A stretch of DNA of 64,000 nt from Fodinicurvata fenggangensis DSM 21160 (GCF_000686045.1 NZ_JMLV01000003.1:1-64000); one strand, 5' to 3'; shown: positions 50,200 through 60,364, numbered from the stretch's first letter. A program made the numbers and translations. The notes: a model not told the origin generated them from the letters alone.

Positions 50200-51864
50200 A
50201 TGAAGTTCAAGTCACGCAACTTCGAAGGGGCCGAAACCGTCCTGGATATCAAGGATCTCTCGGTCAACCTGCCGAATCAGGAGACTGTGGCCCCGATCCT
50301 GGATCGCATAAGCCTCAATATTCGTGCCGGCGAGACCGCCTGCCTGGTCGGCGAAAGCGGATCGGGCAAGTCGGTCACCTCGCTGGCTGTCATGGGGCTG
50401 TTGCCAAAGGGGGCGCTTGAGGTCACTGGTGGAAAGATCACGCTTGAGGACCGCGAACTGCTCGGCCTGTCCCACAACGAGCTGAGGCATATGCGCGCCC
50501 GTCGCATGGCGATGATCTTCCAGGAGCCGATGACAGCCCTGAATCCGGTCATGCGCGTCGGGGACCAGATTGACGAGGTCCTGCAGATCCATGCCGATAT
50601 GTCGGCTTCCGAGCGCAAGGCCCGGGTGCTCGACATCATGGAACAGGTGCACCTGCCGGATGTTAAGCGCATCTATGGGTCCTATCCGCACCAGCTTTCG
50701 GGTGGACAACGCCAGCGCATCATGATCGCCATGGCATTGGTGTTGCAGCCCAAGCTGCTGATTGCCGACGAGCCGACAACGGCATTGGATGTCACGACGC
50801 AGGCACAGATCCTAAGGCTGATTGCAGAACTGCAGGAAAAACAGGGCACCGCCGTTCTCTTCATTACGCACGACATGGGCGTGGTTTCCGAGATTGCGGA
50901 CACCGTGCACGTCATGAAGGAAGGTCAGATTGTCGAGCAGGCTCCCGTGGAGAAGTTGCTGCGTGAACCACGGGAAGATTACACACAAAAACTGCTCAAG
51001 GCCGTGCCCAGCCTGATTCCGCGCAAGGTGCGTCCGCCCAAGTCGGATGACCAGGTCCTACAGGTTCAGGGCATGAAGAAGATCTATGGGGGCGGCGGAA
51101 TTTTCGTGAAGAAGGAGGGCACGCTGGCCGCTCAGGATGTCAGTTTCTCCATCGCTCGCGGACGGACGCTGGGGATTGTTGGCGAAAGCGGTTCGGGTAA
51201 GTCCACCGTGGCACGCTGTGTGATGCGTCTGATCGATCCCACTGAGGGAGAGGTGCGTGTGGATGGCAACGAGATCGCACGCCTGAGCCGGCGCCAGTTG
51301 CGTCCCTATCGTCGCTTTATCCAGATCGTTTTCCAGGATCCCTTCCGGTCCCTGAACCCGCGTTGGAAAGTTGGTGAGAGTCTCATCGAGGGTCCGCTGA
51401 ATTACGGGATTTCGCGCGCGGAGGCCATGAAGCAGGCTGGGGACTTGATGGAATTGGTCGGTCTTCCACGCGATGTCCTGGATCGCTATCCGCACCAGTT
51501 TTCGGGCGGTCAGCGGCAGCGAATCGCCATCGCGCGGGCCGTGGCCATGAAGCCGGATGTCCTGGTGGCCGATGAAGCGGTTTCGGCCCTGGACGTGTCC
51601 ATTCAGGCGCAGGTGCTCGACCTGCTGGGTGACATTCAGGACAAGCTGGGTGTCGCGATCCTGTTCATTACGCACGACCTGCGTGTGGCGGCCCAGATCT
51701 GTGACGACATTGTCGTCATGCAGAATGGTCTGATCGTCGAATACAACAGCGCAAGCGAAGTGCTGGCCAATCCCCAGCATGAATACACGCGGGCCCTGAC
51801 CGAAGCCGCACCTGGGCGTGAGTGGGATTTTGCCAATTTCTGTGAATTGAAGAAAACAGCCTGA
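50200..51864 (+). CDS. ABC transporter ATP-binding protein, fused DppD-DppF type
   Basis: This 554-residue protein holds two complete ATPase domains. The first has Walker A GESGSGKS near residue 52, signature LSGGQRQR near 168, and DEPTTALD. The second has Walker A GESGSGKS near 328, FSGGQRQR near 435, and DEAVSALD. Each is followed by an oligopeptide-type C-terminal region ([20 protein letters not shown] and [20 protein letters not shown]). It powers the peptide importer as one polypeptide, a frequent fusion in proteobacteria. Confidence 0.94.
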   Translation: MKFKSRNFEGAETVLDIKDLSVNLPNQETVAPILDRISLNIRAGETACLVGESGSGKSVTSLAVMGLLPKGALEVTGGKITLEDRELLGLSHNELRHMRARRMAMIFQEPMTALNPVMRVGDQIDEVLQIHADMSASERKARVLDIMEQVHLPDVKRIYGSYPHQLSGGQRQRIMIAMALVLQPKLLIADEPTTALDVTTQAQILRLIAELQEKQGTAVLFITHDMGVVSEIADTVHVMKEGQIVEQAPVEKLLREPREDYTQKLLKAVPSLIPRKVRPPKSDDQVLQVQGMKKIYGGGGIFVKKEGTLAAQDVSFSIARGRTLGIVGESGSGKSTVARCVMRLIDPTEGEVRVDGNEIARLSRRQLRPYRRFIQIVFQDPFRSLNPRWKVGESLIEGPLNYGISRAEAMKQAGDLMELVGLPRDVLDRYPHQFSGGQRQRIAIARAVAMKPDVLVADEAVSALDVSIQAQVLDLLGDIQDKLGVAILFITHDLRVAAQICDDIVVMQNGLIVEYNSASEVLANPQHEYTRALTEAAPGREWDFANFCELKKTA

Positions 51865-51904
51865 TCGCGGAATCCATCCGCGATCTGGAAAAAGGGAGAG
51901 CATC

Positions 51905-53074
51905 ATGTCCGTATTGCCGCGCATTCAGGAGTTTGCTGAAGAGCTGAGCGAAATCCGTCACGATATTCACGCCCATCCGGAGTTGGGGTTCGAGGAAACC
52001 CGGACTGCCAAACTGGTCGAGGAAAAGCTCAAGGTCTGGGGTGTGGATGAAGTTCATAGCGGTATTGGCGGTACGGGCATCGTCGGTGTCCTGCAGGGCA
52101 AAAGCCCGGGCAATCGCACAATCGGATTACGCGCCGACATGGATGCCTTGCCGATTCACGAGGCCACCGATTTGCCTTATGCTTCGCAGAACCAGGGCAA
52201 GATGCACGCCTGTGGCCATGACAGCCATACGACCATGCTGTTGGGGGCGGCGCGTTATCTTGCGGAAACGCGCGATTTCTCCGGCAAGGTGCACCTGATC
52301 TTCCAGCCGGCAGAGGAAGGGCTTGGCGGGGCGCGCCGCATGCTTGAGGAAGGCTTGTTCGAACGCTTCCCCTGTGACGAAATCTACGGCATGCACAACG
52401 ATCCCAACGCGCCGGAGGGCCAGGTTACAGTAAAACCAGGACCCGCCATGTCAGGTGCAACCTTCTTCGATATCACCATCGAAGGGGTGGGAAGCCATGC
52501 CGCCATGCCGCATCAGTCGCGCGATCCCATTATCGTGGCCACCGCACTGGTCCAGCAGCTGCAGTCGGTGGTCAGTCGCAACCGCCCGCCCGCCGAGCCG
52601 CTGGTCCTGTCGGTCACGCAAATTCATGCGGGTTCGGCATACAACGTCGTGCCGGGCACGGCCAGCATATCGGGCACCATCCGCTATTTTTCCGAAGAGC
52701 TGCGTGACCTGACACATGAGCGCATCAAGGAACTCTGCGCCGGACTGGAGAAGGCCTACGGCGTCACCATCAAGCCTGACCTGCGGAACATCTTCCATGT
52801 GCTGATGAACGATCCGGAACTGGGACAGGAATACCTGAAAGCTGCCGCAGATGTCGTCGGTGCCGACAACGCCATCGAGACTGAAAAGTACGCCACGGGC
52901 AGTGAGGATTTCGCCGACATGCTGCGCGTAGTGCCGGGCGCCTATTGCCGCGTTGGGCATGCCGGATCCGTGCCCTTGCACAATCCGGAATATGTTCTGG
53001 ATGATGGGATATTGCCCATTGGGGCCTCGATCTTTTCCCGTATCGTCGAGCGCCGCCTTCCCGCATCCCAGTAG
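51905..53074 (+). CDS. M20-family amidohydrolase (hippurate hydrolase/AbgB-like)
   Basis: This 389-residue cytoplasmic zinc amidohydrolase has IRHDIHAHPELGFEETRTAK, the metal ligands in HACGHDSHTTMLLGAARYL, the catalytic glutamates in FQPAEEGLGGARRMLEEGLF, and the dimerisation domain GSHAAMPHQSRDPIIVATAL. A final metal ligand lies near GHAGSVPLHNPEY. The family removes acyl groups from N-acyl amino acids or splits dipeptides. In the operon it would act on the imported compound, next to the amidase. GGGAGAG precedes the start. Confidence 0.92.
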   Translation: MSVLPRIQEFAEELSEIRHDIHAHPELGFEETRTAKLVEEKLKVWGVDEVHSGIGGTGIVGVLQGKSPGNRTIGLRADMDALPIHEATDLPYASQNQGKMHACGHDSHTTMLLGAARYLAETRDFSGKVHLIFQPAEEGLGGARRMLEEGLFERFPCDEIYGMHNDPNAPEGQVTVKPGPAMSGATFFDITIEGVGSHAAMPHQSRDPIIVATALVQQLQSVVSRNRPPAEPLVLSVTQIHAGSAYNVVPGTASISGTIRYFSEELRDLTHERIKELCAGLEKAYGVTIKPDLRNIFHVLMNDPELGQEYLKAAADVVGADNAIETEKYATGSEDFADMLRVVPGAYCRVGHAGSVPLHNPEYVLDDGILPIGASIFSRIVERRLPASQ

Positions 53075-53095
53075 GCTGCGCGAAAAGGATTTGCC

Positions 53096-54511
53096 ATGAC
53101 GGCTTTCGGTGAGTTGCACAGGCTGTCCGCCTCGACCCTTCTGTCAGGTCTTGCCGCCGGTGAATTGACGGCGGAAGAATTGATGGAAGCCACGCTTGCC
53201 AGGATCGAGACCGTCAATCCTCGCGTGAACGCCGTGGTCTCGCTCAGGCCGGCTTCGGATTTGCTGGCCGAGGCTCGCAGCAGGGATTCTGAAGGGGGCG
53301 GCGGCCCGCTCCATGGCCTGCCGATTGCGATCAAGGATCTGGCTCAGACAAAGGGTCTGCGGACCACCTGGGGCTCGCCCCTTATGGCTAACTTCATTCC
53401 CGATCAGGATGACCTTTTTGTTGCGCGCCTGAAGGCGGCCGGGGCCATAGTCATCGGCAAGACCAATACACCGGAATTCGGACTGGGATCCAACAGCTAC
53501 AATCCTGTTCATGGCCGAACCGCTAACGCCTGGAACCCGGACTTTTCAGCGGGTGGGTCAAGTGGCGGTGCTGCGGTGGCTCTGGCAACTGGCATGCTGG
53601 CCCTGGCCGATGGTTCCGACATGATGGGCTCCCTGCGAAATCCGGCGGCCTGGAACAATGTCTACGGGTTTCGGCCCAGCTATGGGCTCGTCCCCGATAA
53701 CCCGGCAGGGGATATGTTCCTGCACCAGCTTTCCACCAACGGTCCCATGGCGCGTTCCATTCGAGATCTGGCCCTGTTGCTGGATGTGATGGCCGGTCCG
53801 GATACACGCTTGCCGCACAGCCTGCCAACACAGTCAGCCTTTTCGGATCGCCTGCCTGCCGATCTGAGGGGCCGGCGCATTGGCTGGATCGGTGACTGGG
53901 GTGGACATTACCCCATGGAAGACGGGGTGCTTTCGCTTTGTTCAGAGGCTCTTGTGAAGTTTTCCGAACTGGGGGTGGAAGTCGAGGCAGTCCAGCCAGA
54001 TTTCGATCCTTTTGCGCTCTGGCAAAGCTGGACAACCCTGCGCAGCTGGGCTGTGGCCGCGAAGCTGGGGGCGGTTTACGAAAATCCGGAAAGCAGGAAG
54101 CACCTGAAACCCGAGGCCATCTGGGAAATCGAGCGCGGTCTGGCCTTGAGTGGTCAGGAGATACAGAAGGCCAGCGAAGTCCGTTCAGACTGGTACCGGA
54201 CGCTTGCCTATCTGTTCCAGCAATACGAGGCCCTGGCCTTGCCGGCTGCACAGTGCTTTCCTTTTCCCGCCGAGTGGGATTGGCCTCGCGAGGTAGCGGG
54301 GCATCCGATGGAAAGCTATCACCATTGGATGGAAGTCGTGGTGCCGGCTTCTCTGGCCGGGATCCCGGCTCTCAGCCTTCCTGCCGGCTTTGGCGCGCAG
54401 GGCCTGCCGATGGGCTTTCAGCTGCTTGGGCCCAAAGGTGCGGATGCCGCATTGCTGCAACTGGGACAGGGCTATGCGCGCGCCCATGGTGCCGTGGATA
54501 TTGCGCTCTGA
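53096..54511 (+). CDS. Amidase-signature family hydrolase
   Basis: This 471-residue amidase has the Ser-cisSer-Lys triad: lysine in GLPIAIKDLAQTKGLRTTWG (near residue 80) and the serines in FSAGGSSGGAAVALATGMLA (near residues 155-160). DGSDMMGSLRNPAAWNNVYG continues the signature, and the C-terminus SLAGIPALSLPAGFGAQGLP is standard. It hydrolyses a carboxamide. It is the last gene of the M81-dpp-M20 operon, 21 bases after the M20 gene. Confidence 0.93.
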   Translation: MTAFGELHRLSASTLLSGLAAGELTAEELMEATLARIETVNPRVNAVVSLRPASDLLAEARSRDSEGGGGPLHGLPIAIKDLAQTKGLRTTWGSPLMANFIPDQDDLFVARLKAAGAIVIGKTNTPEFGLGSNSYNPVHGRTANAWNPDFSAGGSSGGAAVALATGMLALADGSDMMGSLRNPAAWNNVYGFRPSYGLVPDNPAGDMFLHQLSTNGPMARSIRDLALLLDVMAGPDTRLPHSLPTQSAFSDRLPADLRGRRIGWIGDWGGHYPMEDGVLSLCSEALVKFSELGVEVEAVQPDFDPFALWQSWTTLRSWAVAAKLGAVYENPESRKHLKPEAIWEIERGLALSGQEIQKASEVRSDWYRTLAYLFQQYEALALPAAQCFPFPAEWDWPREVAGHPMESYHHWMEVVVPASLAGIPALSLPAGFGAQGLPMGFQLLGPKGADAALLQLGQGYARAHGAVDIAL

Positions 54512-54624
54512 GCGGCGAAGGTCGTTGGCGGGCACCGCGTGCTGCGCTAGTCTCGGGAAGATGCGGGGTAGGCGGAGAAACTCCAGCCTGTCCTTAGAGC
54601 GATTACAGGCAAGCGGGATGGTAT

Positions 54625-57600
54625 ATGGAGGCCGGGAACAAGTTCTTCTTTGACCAGCATCCCGACCCGATCTGGATATATGATCGTGAGACCCTGCAAT
54701 TCCTGGATGTGAACCAGGCTGCCATCGAGAAGTTCGGCTACAGCCATACGCGCTTCCTGTCCATGACCATTGCCGACATCCGGCCCGCCGAGGATATTCC
54801 CGCCCTGCAAGCAGCTGTGGCCCAACTTGGCGATGGGGCCCACGAGGCCGGTGTCTGGCGTATCTATACAGCCCGGGGCGACCTGGTCTTCGTGGATTTC
54901 CATTGGCGTCCCATGGAGTTCAAGGGGCGCCCGGCCGTTCTGGCCGCTGCGCGCGATGTCACGCGGGTCATCGAATTGGAGCGCGAGCGCAGCGAACTTC
55001 TGGAAAGGGAGGAGGAGCTTCGGCGCAAGGCAGAGGATGTGGCCGACCGCTTCCAGGCTCTGTTCGAAGCCGTGCCGGGAAATTTCCTGGTGTTGGCGCC
55101 AGAAGATTTCGAGATCGTGGCGGTCAGTGATGCCTATCTGCGTTCCACGATGACCCAGAGGTCCGACCTTGTCGGCAAGAAGCTTTTCGAGGCTTTCCCG
55201 GATGATCCGGAGCATCCTGATGCGGGTAGCACGCAGCGTCTCGAGGCTTCGCTCGAGCGGGTGAAGGCGCAAGGCCGCTCCGATATCTTGGGGGTTCAGC
55301 ATTACCCCATTCCCCGTCCGGAAAGCCTGGGCGGTGGCTTCGAGGATCGCTACTGGACGCCTGTCAATGCCCCCGTTCTGAGTGCTGATGGAAAGATAGC
55401 CTATATCGTCCATCGCGTGGAAGACGTCACCGAAGCGGTCCAAGCGCAGGGACAGGTTGCCTCGGACTCAGGAAGTGCGGGTGACGCCCCTCTGCCGGAA
55501 CTGGAGATCCTCGTACGCTCTCGCGAGTTGAAGAGCGCCAATGTTGCCCTGCAGGACGAGGTCCTGGAACTACGCAATGCTCAGAGGCTCCTCGGCATGG
55601 CAACAGTCAAGCTGGACCTGGACCATGACCAGCTATCTGTCTCCGAGAATTTCTATAACATTCTGGGGCTCAAGCCAGAAGCGCTTGCGCCTGGGGTGGA
55701 GGGTCTGTTGGCTCTCGTTCATCCGGAGGATCGCGCCCAGCTGCAACAGGAGTTGCAAAACCTGGTTTCCGGGAAGAAGGAACACCTTGAAGCTCATCTG
55801 CGATTCATCAAGCCAAGCGACGATACGTTCGTACACGCTCTGTACGTCAGCGAAGCAATCCAAGGCCAACAGTCCCCGGTCCTGAATGGATTGTTTCTCG
55901 ATATAACCCGGCGGGTAGAGGCTGAAGCGGAATTGGAACAGGTGCGCCGTCTGGTCGACCTGGCTGGCCGAACGGCACGGCTGGGAGGTTGGCGGGCGGA
56001 GTACAACCCGCCTCGAATCACCTGGACACCGGTCACGGCGGAGATTCACGAGGTTTCGCCTAACTTCCAGCCCTCCTATGAAACGGCCCTGTCCTTCTAT
56101 GTTCCCGAAGATCGCGAACGTATGCAGCGGCTGTTCCAGGAGTGTGCCCAGTCCGGACGCGCCTTTGATGAAACACTGCAGATTGTGACCCAGAAGGATC
56201 GCAGAGTCTGGCTGCGTGTAATCGGTGAGCCGGAAAGGGACAGCCAAGGCAATGTCACGGCGCTGCAAGGAGCCATCCAGGACATTTCTGAACAGGTAAA
56301 AGAGCGGGGTCGCTCAGAAGGTCTTTCCCGTCGCCTGGGAGATATGCTGGAAAGCATGAGCGACGCGTTCTTTACCCTGGACCGGGATTGGCGCTTTACC
56401 TACCTGAACGGCCAGGCCGAGCTCATGTTGGAGCGCTCCCGCACGGAGCTGCTGGGACAGAATGTCTGGACGGAGTTTCCCGCAGCGGTAGGTACGGCCT
56501 TTGACCGGGAATACAGCCGGGCTTTCCGTGACCAGGAAACCGTGCGCTTCCTGGAATACTACCCGCCGCTCGAAAAGTGGTTCGAGGTCAATGCCTACCC
56601 CTCATCGGAGGGACTTGCCGTCTATTTCCGGGACGTCACGGGTGAACGGGCACAGCGGGCACATTTGCGCCTGCTGGAAACAGCGGTTTCGCGTCAAAGC
56701 GACATCCTGCTGATCACGGACGCGGAGCCAATCGATGGTCCGGATGGCCCGAGGATCGTTTACGTGAACGATGCCTTCACGCGGCGGACCGGCTACAGCC
56801 GCGAGGAGGTGATAGGAAAGACGCCGCGGATTCTGCAGGGACCGGGCACTCAGAGAGAGGAACTGGATCGTATTCACCAGGCGTTGAAGAAATGGCAGCC
56901 TGTTCGGGCAGAGGTCCTGAACTATACCAAGTCAGGTGAGGAAATCTGGCTGGAGTTGGATATCGTGCCTCTGGCCAACGAAAAGGGCTGGTACACGCAC
57001 TGGGTTTCCGTCGAACGCGATATCACCGCCCGCAAACAGGCGGATGAAACCATTCGTATCAATGAGGAGCGTTTCCGCCTGCTTGCAAAGGCCACCAATG
57101 ACGTGATCTGGGACTGGGACCTGCGAACGGATGATATCTGGTGGAACGAGAGCATAAGCCATCAATTCGGCTATGACCGGAATGCGATGGCATCGGGCCC
57201 AGACTCCTGGATGCAACGAATCCACCCCGAAGATCGAGAACGCGCCGTGGCGTCCCTTGAGCGCGTGATTGAGGGCTCGGGATCGAACTGGGTCGAGGAG
57301 TATCGTTTCCTGGATGCTCAAGGGCAGGACCATGTCGTGGTGGACCGAGGATTTGTCATTCGCGATGAGACCGGAAAGGCCATCCGCATGTTGGGAAGCA
57401 TGGAGGATGTGACCGAGCGGCGGCTCATGGATGAGCGCATGCGGCATTCCCAGAAGCTGGAGACGGTCGGGCAGTTGACCGGAGGGATCGCCCATGACTT
57501 CAACAACCTGTTGACCGTCATTCTTGGTAATGCCGAGATCCTGAGTGAGAGCCTGGCCGGCGAAGACTCCCTGAAGGCTTTGGCTGATATGACGGCCAAT

Positions 57601-58581
57601 GCCGCCGAGCGAGGCGCTGAACTGACCAATCGTCTGCTGGCCTTTGCCCGCCAGCAGACCTTGCAGCCCAGGTGGGTGGACCTGAACGATACCCTGGAGG
57701 GAATGGAGGGGCTGCTGAAGCGGACCCTGTCCGAGGCTATCGAGATCACCATTCGCCCGGGAGCCAACCTGCCGTCTGTCGAAGTGGACCCGGGACAGCT
57801 GGAAGCCGCGCTTCTGAATCTGGCCGTCAATGCGCGTGATGCCATGCCCGAAGGCGGGCACTTGATCATAGAAGTCCAGGTAACTGAGCTGGACGAAAGC
57901 TACACGAACACCCAACCAGATGTCGCTCCGGGAGCTTATGTCCTATTGTCCGTTTCGGACACCGGTGAAGGCATGTCGGAGCCCACGCTGGAACGCGCCT
58001 TCGAGCCATTTTACACGACCAAGGAAGTGGGCAAGGGTAGCGGTCTGGGGCTCAGTATGGTCTACGGGTTCATGAAACAATCCGGTGGACATGTGCGTAT
58101 CTATTCTGAAGTCGGGCAAGGGACCACCGTACGCTTGTATTTTCCCCAGGCAGAGGGCGCAGCGCCGGGCGAAAGTCCCGATCAGATATATAAGGAAAGG
58201 CGAGGTGGGCAAGAGCACATCCTAGTGGTCGAGGATGACGAGCTTGTGCGAAAGCATCTTGTTGGCCTTTTGGGCGAATTGAACTACCGCGTGACCGATA
58301 GCGGCGATGCGGCCAGTGCGCTGGATATCCTGAAGCAGCATGAGGATATCGATCTGCTGTTTACGGACGTCATCATGCCCGGTGCCATGAATGGCCCTGA
58401 CTTGGCGCGAGAGGCCAACGCGCTTCGTCCCGACCTGAAGGTGCTCTATACCTCTGGCTATACAGAGAATGCCGTCATGCAGGATGGCCGCCTCGAGCCC
58501 AACGTGCATCTCTTGTCCAAACCCTATCGTCGCCAGGAACTGGCATTGAAGCTGCGCGAAGTCCTGGGTACAGAGCCCTGA
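54625..58581 (+). CDS. Multi-PAS hybrid histidine kinase
   Basis: This 1318-residue soluble-looking sensor kinase has about seven PAS/PAC units (roughly 5-115, 145-270, 320-430, 445-560, 570-675, 685-805 and 815-935). A HisKA-type dimerisation domain follows with phosphoacceptor H957 in LTGGIAHDFNNLLTVILGNA. The HATPase domain has NLAVNARDAMPEGGHL and GKGSGLGLSMVYGFM, and the C-terminal receiver has D1248 in LLFTDVIMPG. The PAS at 685-805 has GKTPRILQGPGT, LOV-like but without the flavin-binding cysteine. No membrane segment is evident. No response regulator with an output domain lies nearby, so its partner and ligand are unknown. Confidence 0.9.
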   Translation: MEAGNKFFFDQHPDPIWIYDRETLQFLDVNQAAIEKFGYSHTRFLSMTIADIRPAEDIPALQAAVAQLGDGAHEAGVWRIYTARGDLVFVDFHWRPMEFKGRPAVLAAARDVTRVIELERERSELLEREEELRRKAEDVADRFQALFEAVPGNFLVLAPEDFEIVAVSDAYLRSTMTQRSDLVGKKLFEAFPDDPEHPDAGSTQRLEASLERVKAQGRSDILGVQHYPIPRPESLGGGFEDRYWTPVNAPVLSADGKIAYIVHRVEDVTEAVQAQGQVASDSGSAGDAPLPELEILVRSRELKSANVALQDEVLELRNAQRLLGMATVKLDLDHDQLSVSENFYNILGLKPEALAPGVEGLLALVHPEDRAQLQQELQNLVSGKKEHLEAHLRFIKPSDDTFVHALYVSEAIQGQQSPVLNGLFLDITRRVEAEAELEQVRRLVDLAGRTARLGGWRAEYNPPRITWTPVTAEIHEVSPNFQPSYETALSFYVPEDRERMQRLFQECAQSGRAFDETLQIVTQKDRRVWLRVIGEPERDSQGNVTALQGAIQDISEQVKERGRSEGLSRRLGDMLESMSDAFFTLDRDWRFTYLNGQAELMLERSRTELLGQNVWTEFPAAVGTAFDREYSRAFRDQETVRFLEYYPPLEKWFEVNAYPSSEGLAVYFRDVTGERAQRAHLRLLETAVSRQSDILLITDAEPIDGPDGPRIVYVNDAFTRRTGYSREEVIGKTPRILQGPGTQREELDRIHQALKKWQPVRAEVLNYTKSGEEIWLELDIVPLANEKGWYTHWVSVERDITARKQADETIRINEERFRLLAKATNDVIWDWDLRTDDIWWNESISHQFGYDRNAMASGPDSWMQRIHPEDRERAVASLERVIEGSGSNWVEEYRFLDAQGQDHVVVDRGFVIRDETGKAIRMLGSMEDVTERRLMDERMRHSQKLETVGQLTGGIAHDFNNLLTVILGNAEILSESLAGEDSLKALADMTANAAERGAELTNRLLAFARQQTLQPRWVDLNDTLEGMEGLLKRTLSEAIEITIRPGANLPSVEVDPGQLEAALLNLAVNARDAMPEGGHLIIEVQVTELDESYTNTQPDVAPGAYVLLSVSDTGEGMSEPTLERAFEPFYTTKEVGKGSGLGLSMVYGFMKQSGGHVRIYSEVGQGTTVRLYFPQAEGAAPGESPDQIYKERRGGQEHILVVEDDELVRKHLVGLLGELNYRVTDSGDAASALDILKQHEDIDLLFTDVIMPGAMNGPDLAREANALRPDLKVLYTSGYTENAVMQDGRLEPNVHLLSKPYRRQELALKLREVLGTEP

Positions 58582-58614
58582 ATTTCCTAATCCTGCTTGG
58601 AAACAGCGGTTCCG

Positions 58615-58639
58615 GGGCCGGTCCTTTTGATCCCGGCCC
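58615..58639 (+). terminator. Weak terminator-like hairpin after the kinase gene
   Basis: GGGCCGG and CCGGCCC form a 7-bp stem with an 11-base loop 33 bases after the kinase stop. The following bases (TATTGCTGT) are only modestly T-rich, so Rho-independent termination is possible but not strong. Confidence 0.35.
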
Positions 58640-58696
58640 TATTGCTGTAGGCAAGCGCCATCGGAAAAACAAATCACAAGAGAGGCAAGACAGTTC

Positions 58697-59797
58697 ATGA
58701 GCAAGGCGCAACTCTTCACGCCCTTTTCCTTGGACAGCCTGGAGCTGTCCAATCGCATCGTTGTGGCGCCCATGTGCCAGTATTCGGCCGAGGCTGGCTG
58801 CATGACCGATTGGCATACCCTGCATCTTGGACACCTGGCGTTGTCAGGGGCCGGATTGCTGACGATCGAGGCTTCGGCCGTTGAACCCGAGGGTCGGATC
58901 ACCTACGGCGATGTGGGCATATGGTCGGATGAAAACGAGACGGCCATGGGGCAGGTTGTGGAGAGCATTCGGCGCTGGTCGGATGTTCCCCTGGCTCTGC
59001 AGCTGGCTCATGCGGGGCGGAAGGCCTCCGAAGAGGTTCCCTGGAAGGGCCGTGATCAGATTCCCCCCGAACAAGAAGGCGGATGGCAGACGGTGGCGCC
59101 GTCGAGCATACCTTTTCATGAGGGGGAAAACCCGCCGGCTGCATTGGACCGGGAGGATCTGGCACGCCTGCGGCAATCCTTTGCCGAAGCCGCAAAACGC
59201 GCGGCACGCCTGGGCATGGAGTGTGTCCAGGTTCACTCGGCCCATGGCTACCTGCTGCACCAGTTCCTCTCGCCCCTGTCGAACCAGCGCAACGATGAAT
59301 ACGGCGGCAGCCTGGAGAATCGGATGCGCTTCCCGCTGGAGGTCTTCAAGGCCGTGCGCGAGGCCTTTCCCGCGGACAGGCCGGTCACAGTGCGGGTTTC
59401 CGGTACGGATTGGGTCAAAGGTGGCTGGGACATCGAACAGACTGTCGCCTATGCCCAGGCCCTGCAGGCTTATGGTTGTGCGGCCATCGATGTGTCCAGC
59501 GGCGGTTTGTCGCCCAGACAACAGGTCAATGCCGGCCCCAGTTACCAGGTGCCCATGGCCCGCCGTATCAAGGAAGCGACCTCCATGCCGGTCATGGCGG
59601 TCGGTCTGATAACCGAGTTCGAGCAGGCTGAAGCCATTGTCGGCACGGGGGATGCCGATGTGGTCGCCTTGGCGCGTGGCCTGCTCTACAACCCGCGTTG
59701 GCCCTGGCACGCCGCCGCGCATTTCGGTGCGACCGTCAAGGCACCCAACCAGTACCTGCGCTCGCAACCGCGCCAGCACAGCGGTCTGTTCGGTTGA
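58697..59797 (+). CDS. Old yellow enzyme family NADH:flavin oxidoreductase (YqjM/XenA-like)
   Basis: This 366-residue FMN-dependent ene-reductase has the thermophilic-like/YqjM pattern: NRIVVAPMCQYSAEAGCMTD with C27 as the redox-tuning cysteine, LQLAHAGRKASEEVPWKGRD, and the substrate-binding VQVHSAHGYLLHQFLSPLSN. The phosphate-binding C-terminal region contains VVALARGLLYNPRWPWHAA. It reduces activated C=C bonds; the physiological substrate is unknown. AGAGGCAAG precedes the ATG at 58697. It converges on soxG. Confidence 0.93.
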   Translation: MSKAQLFTPFSLDSLELSNRIVVAPMCQYSAEAGCMTDWHTLHLGHLALSGAGLLTIEASAVEPEGRITYGDVGIWSDENETAMGQVVESIRRWSDVPLALQLAHAGRKASEEVPWKGRDQIPPEQEGGWQTVAPSSIPFHEGENPPAALDREDLARLRQSFAEAAKRAARLGMECVQVHSAHGYLLHQFLSPLSNQRNDEYGGSLENRMRFPLEVFKAVREAFPADRPVTVRVSGTDWVKGGWDIEQTVAYAQALQAYGCAAIDVSSGGLSPRQQVNAGPSYQVPMARRIKEATSMPVMAVGLITEFEQAEAIVGTGDADVVALARGLLYNPRWPWHAAAHFGATVKAPNQYLRSQPRQHSGLFG

Positions 59798-59805
59798 GCA
59801 TGGAT

Positions 59806-59841
59806 GATCCCAGCGGCGATTTTCCTTTTTCTGCTGGGATC
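59806..59841. terminator. Inverted repeat between convergent genes
   Basis: The perfect 9-bp arms GATCCCAGC and GCTGGGATC enclose an 18-base pyrimidine-rich loop (TTTTCCTTTTT). It lies nine bases after the OYE stop and touches the soxG stop codon. It may work as a shared terminator for the converging transcripts, although the T-run is in the loop rather than after the stem. Confidence 0.4.
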
Positions 59842-60364
59842 AGGCCTTTCGTGTTTCCAGCCACTGCCAGATGTAGGGGCCGTAGGAGGCCTCGACGTGC
59901 AAACGCGCGCAGTTTTCGGCACAGCGGAAGAGCAGGACCCCATTGAGGCCGGCAAATCGCACTGAGGCGGAGGGGCTTCCTTCCCCAAGGTTCGCGGAGG
60001 TTGCCTCCATCATCATGTCTTCAACGGCCGCTCCCTGGATGTCGATGACCAAGTAGGCGTCATCTGCTGGTGTGGCCGCCCAGCCTTCCGGATGCCAGCC
60101 CGCAATGAAATCAATTGGACCAGGTGAAACCAGCAGAGCGCGGTCCCGGGCCATACGAACGCGATAGCTTCTGTTGGGCGGCGTCACCTGCCATAGCCCA
60201 ACTTCCTCACCACTGTCCGGCAAGGCCTTCCAGGCCTTCTCCAACTGGCCACTGACCAGGACCTGGGAAAGACCAGCCACGATGCGGGCTTGCCGAGACT
60301 CACGCGTAATCCGGGCGGATTGCCAATCGGGAAAGGCTGTCCACTTGGCCGCAAAATCACGCAT
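59840..60364 (-). CDS. soxG: Sarcosine oxidase gamma subunit
   Basis: This is the smallest catalytic-complex subunit, about 174 residues: DFAAKWTAFPDWQSARITRE at the start, FIAGWHPEGWAATPADDAYL in the middle, and a GcvT-like fold ending with YGPYIWQWLETRKA. The ATG at 60364 overlaps the soxA stop by eight bases; an ATG at 60394 would add ten residues. It is the last gene of the soxBDAG operon. The function of SoxG within the heterotetramer is mainly structural. Confidence 0.85.
   Translation of the reverse strand: MRDFAAKWTAFPDWQSARITRESRQARIVAGLSQVLVSGQLEKAWKALPDSGEEVGLWQVTPPNRSYRVRMARDRALLVSPGPIDFIAGWHPEGWAATPADDAYLVIDIQGAAVEDMMMEATSANLGEGSPSASVRFAGLNGVLLFRCAENCARLHVEASYGPYIWQWLETRKA

Noticed and set aside
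56680-57040. LOV photoreceptor domain in the hybrid kinase
   Set aside because: The GKTPRILQG segment lacks the cysteine required for the flavin adduct (NCRFLQ in true LOV domains).
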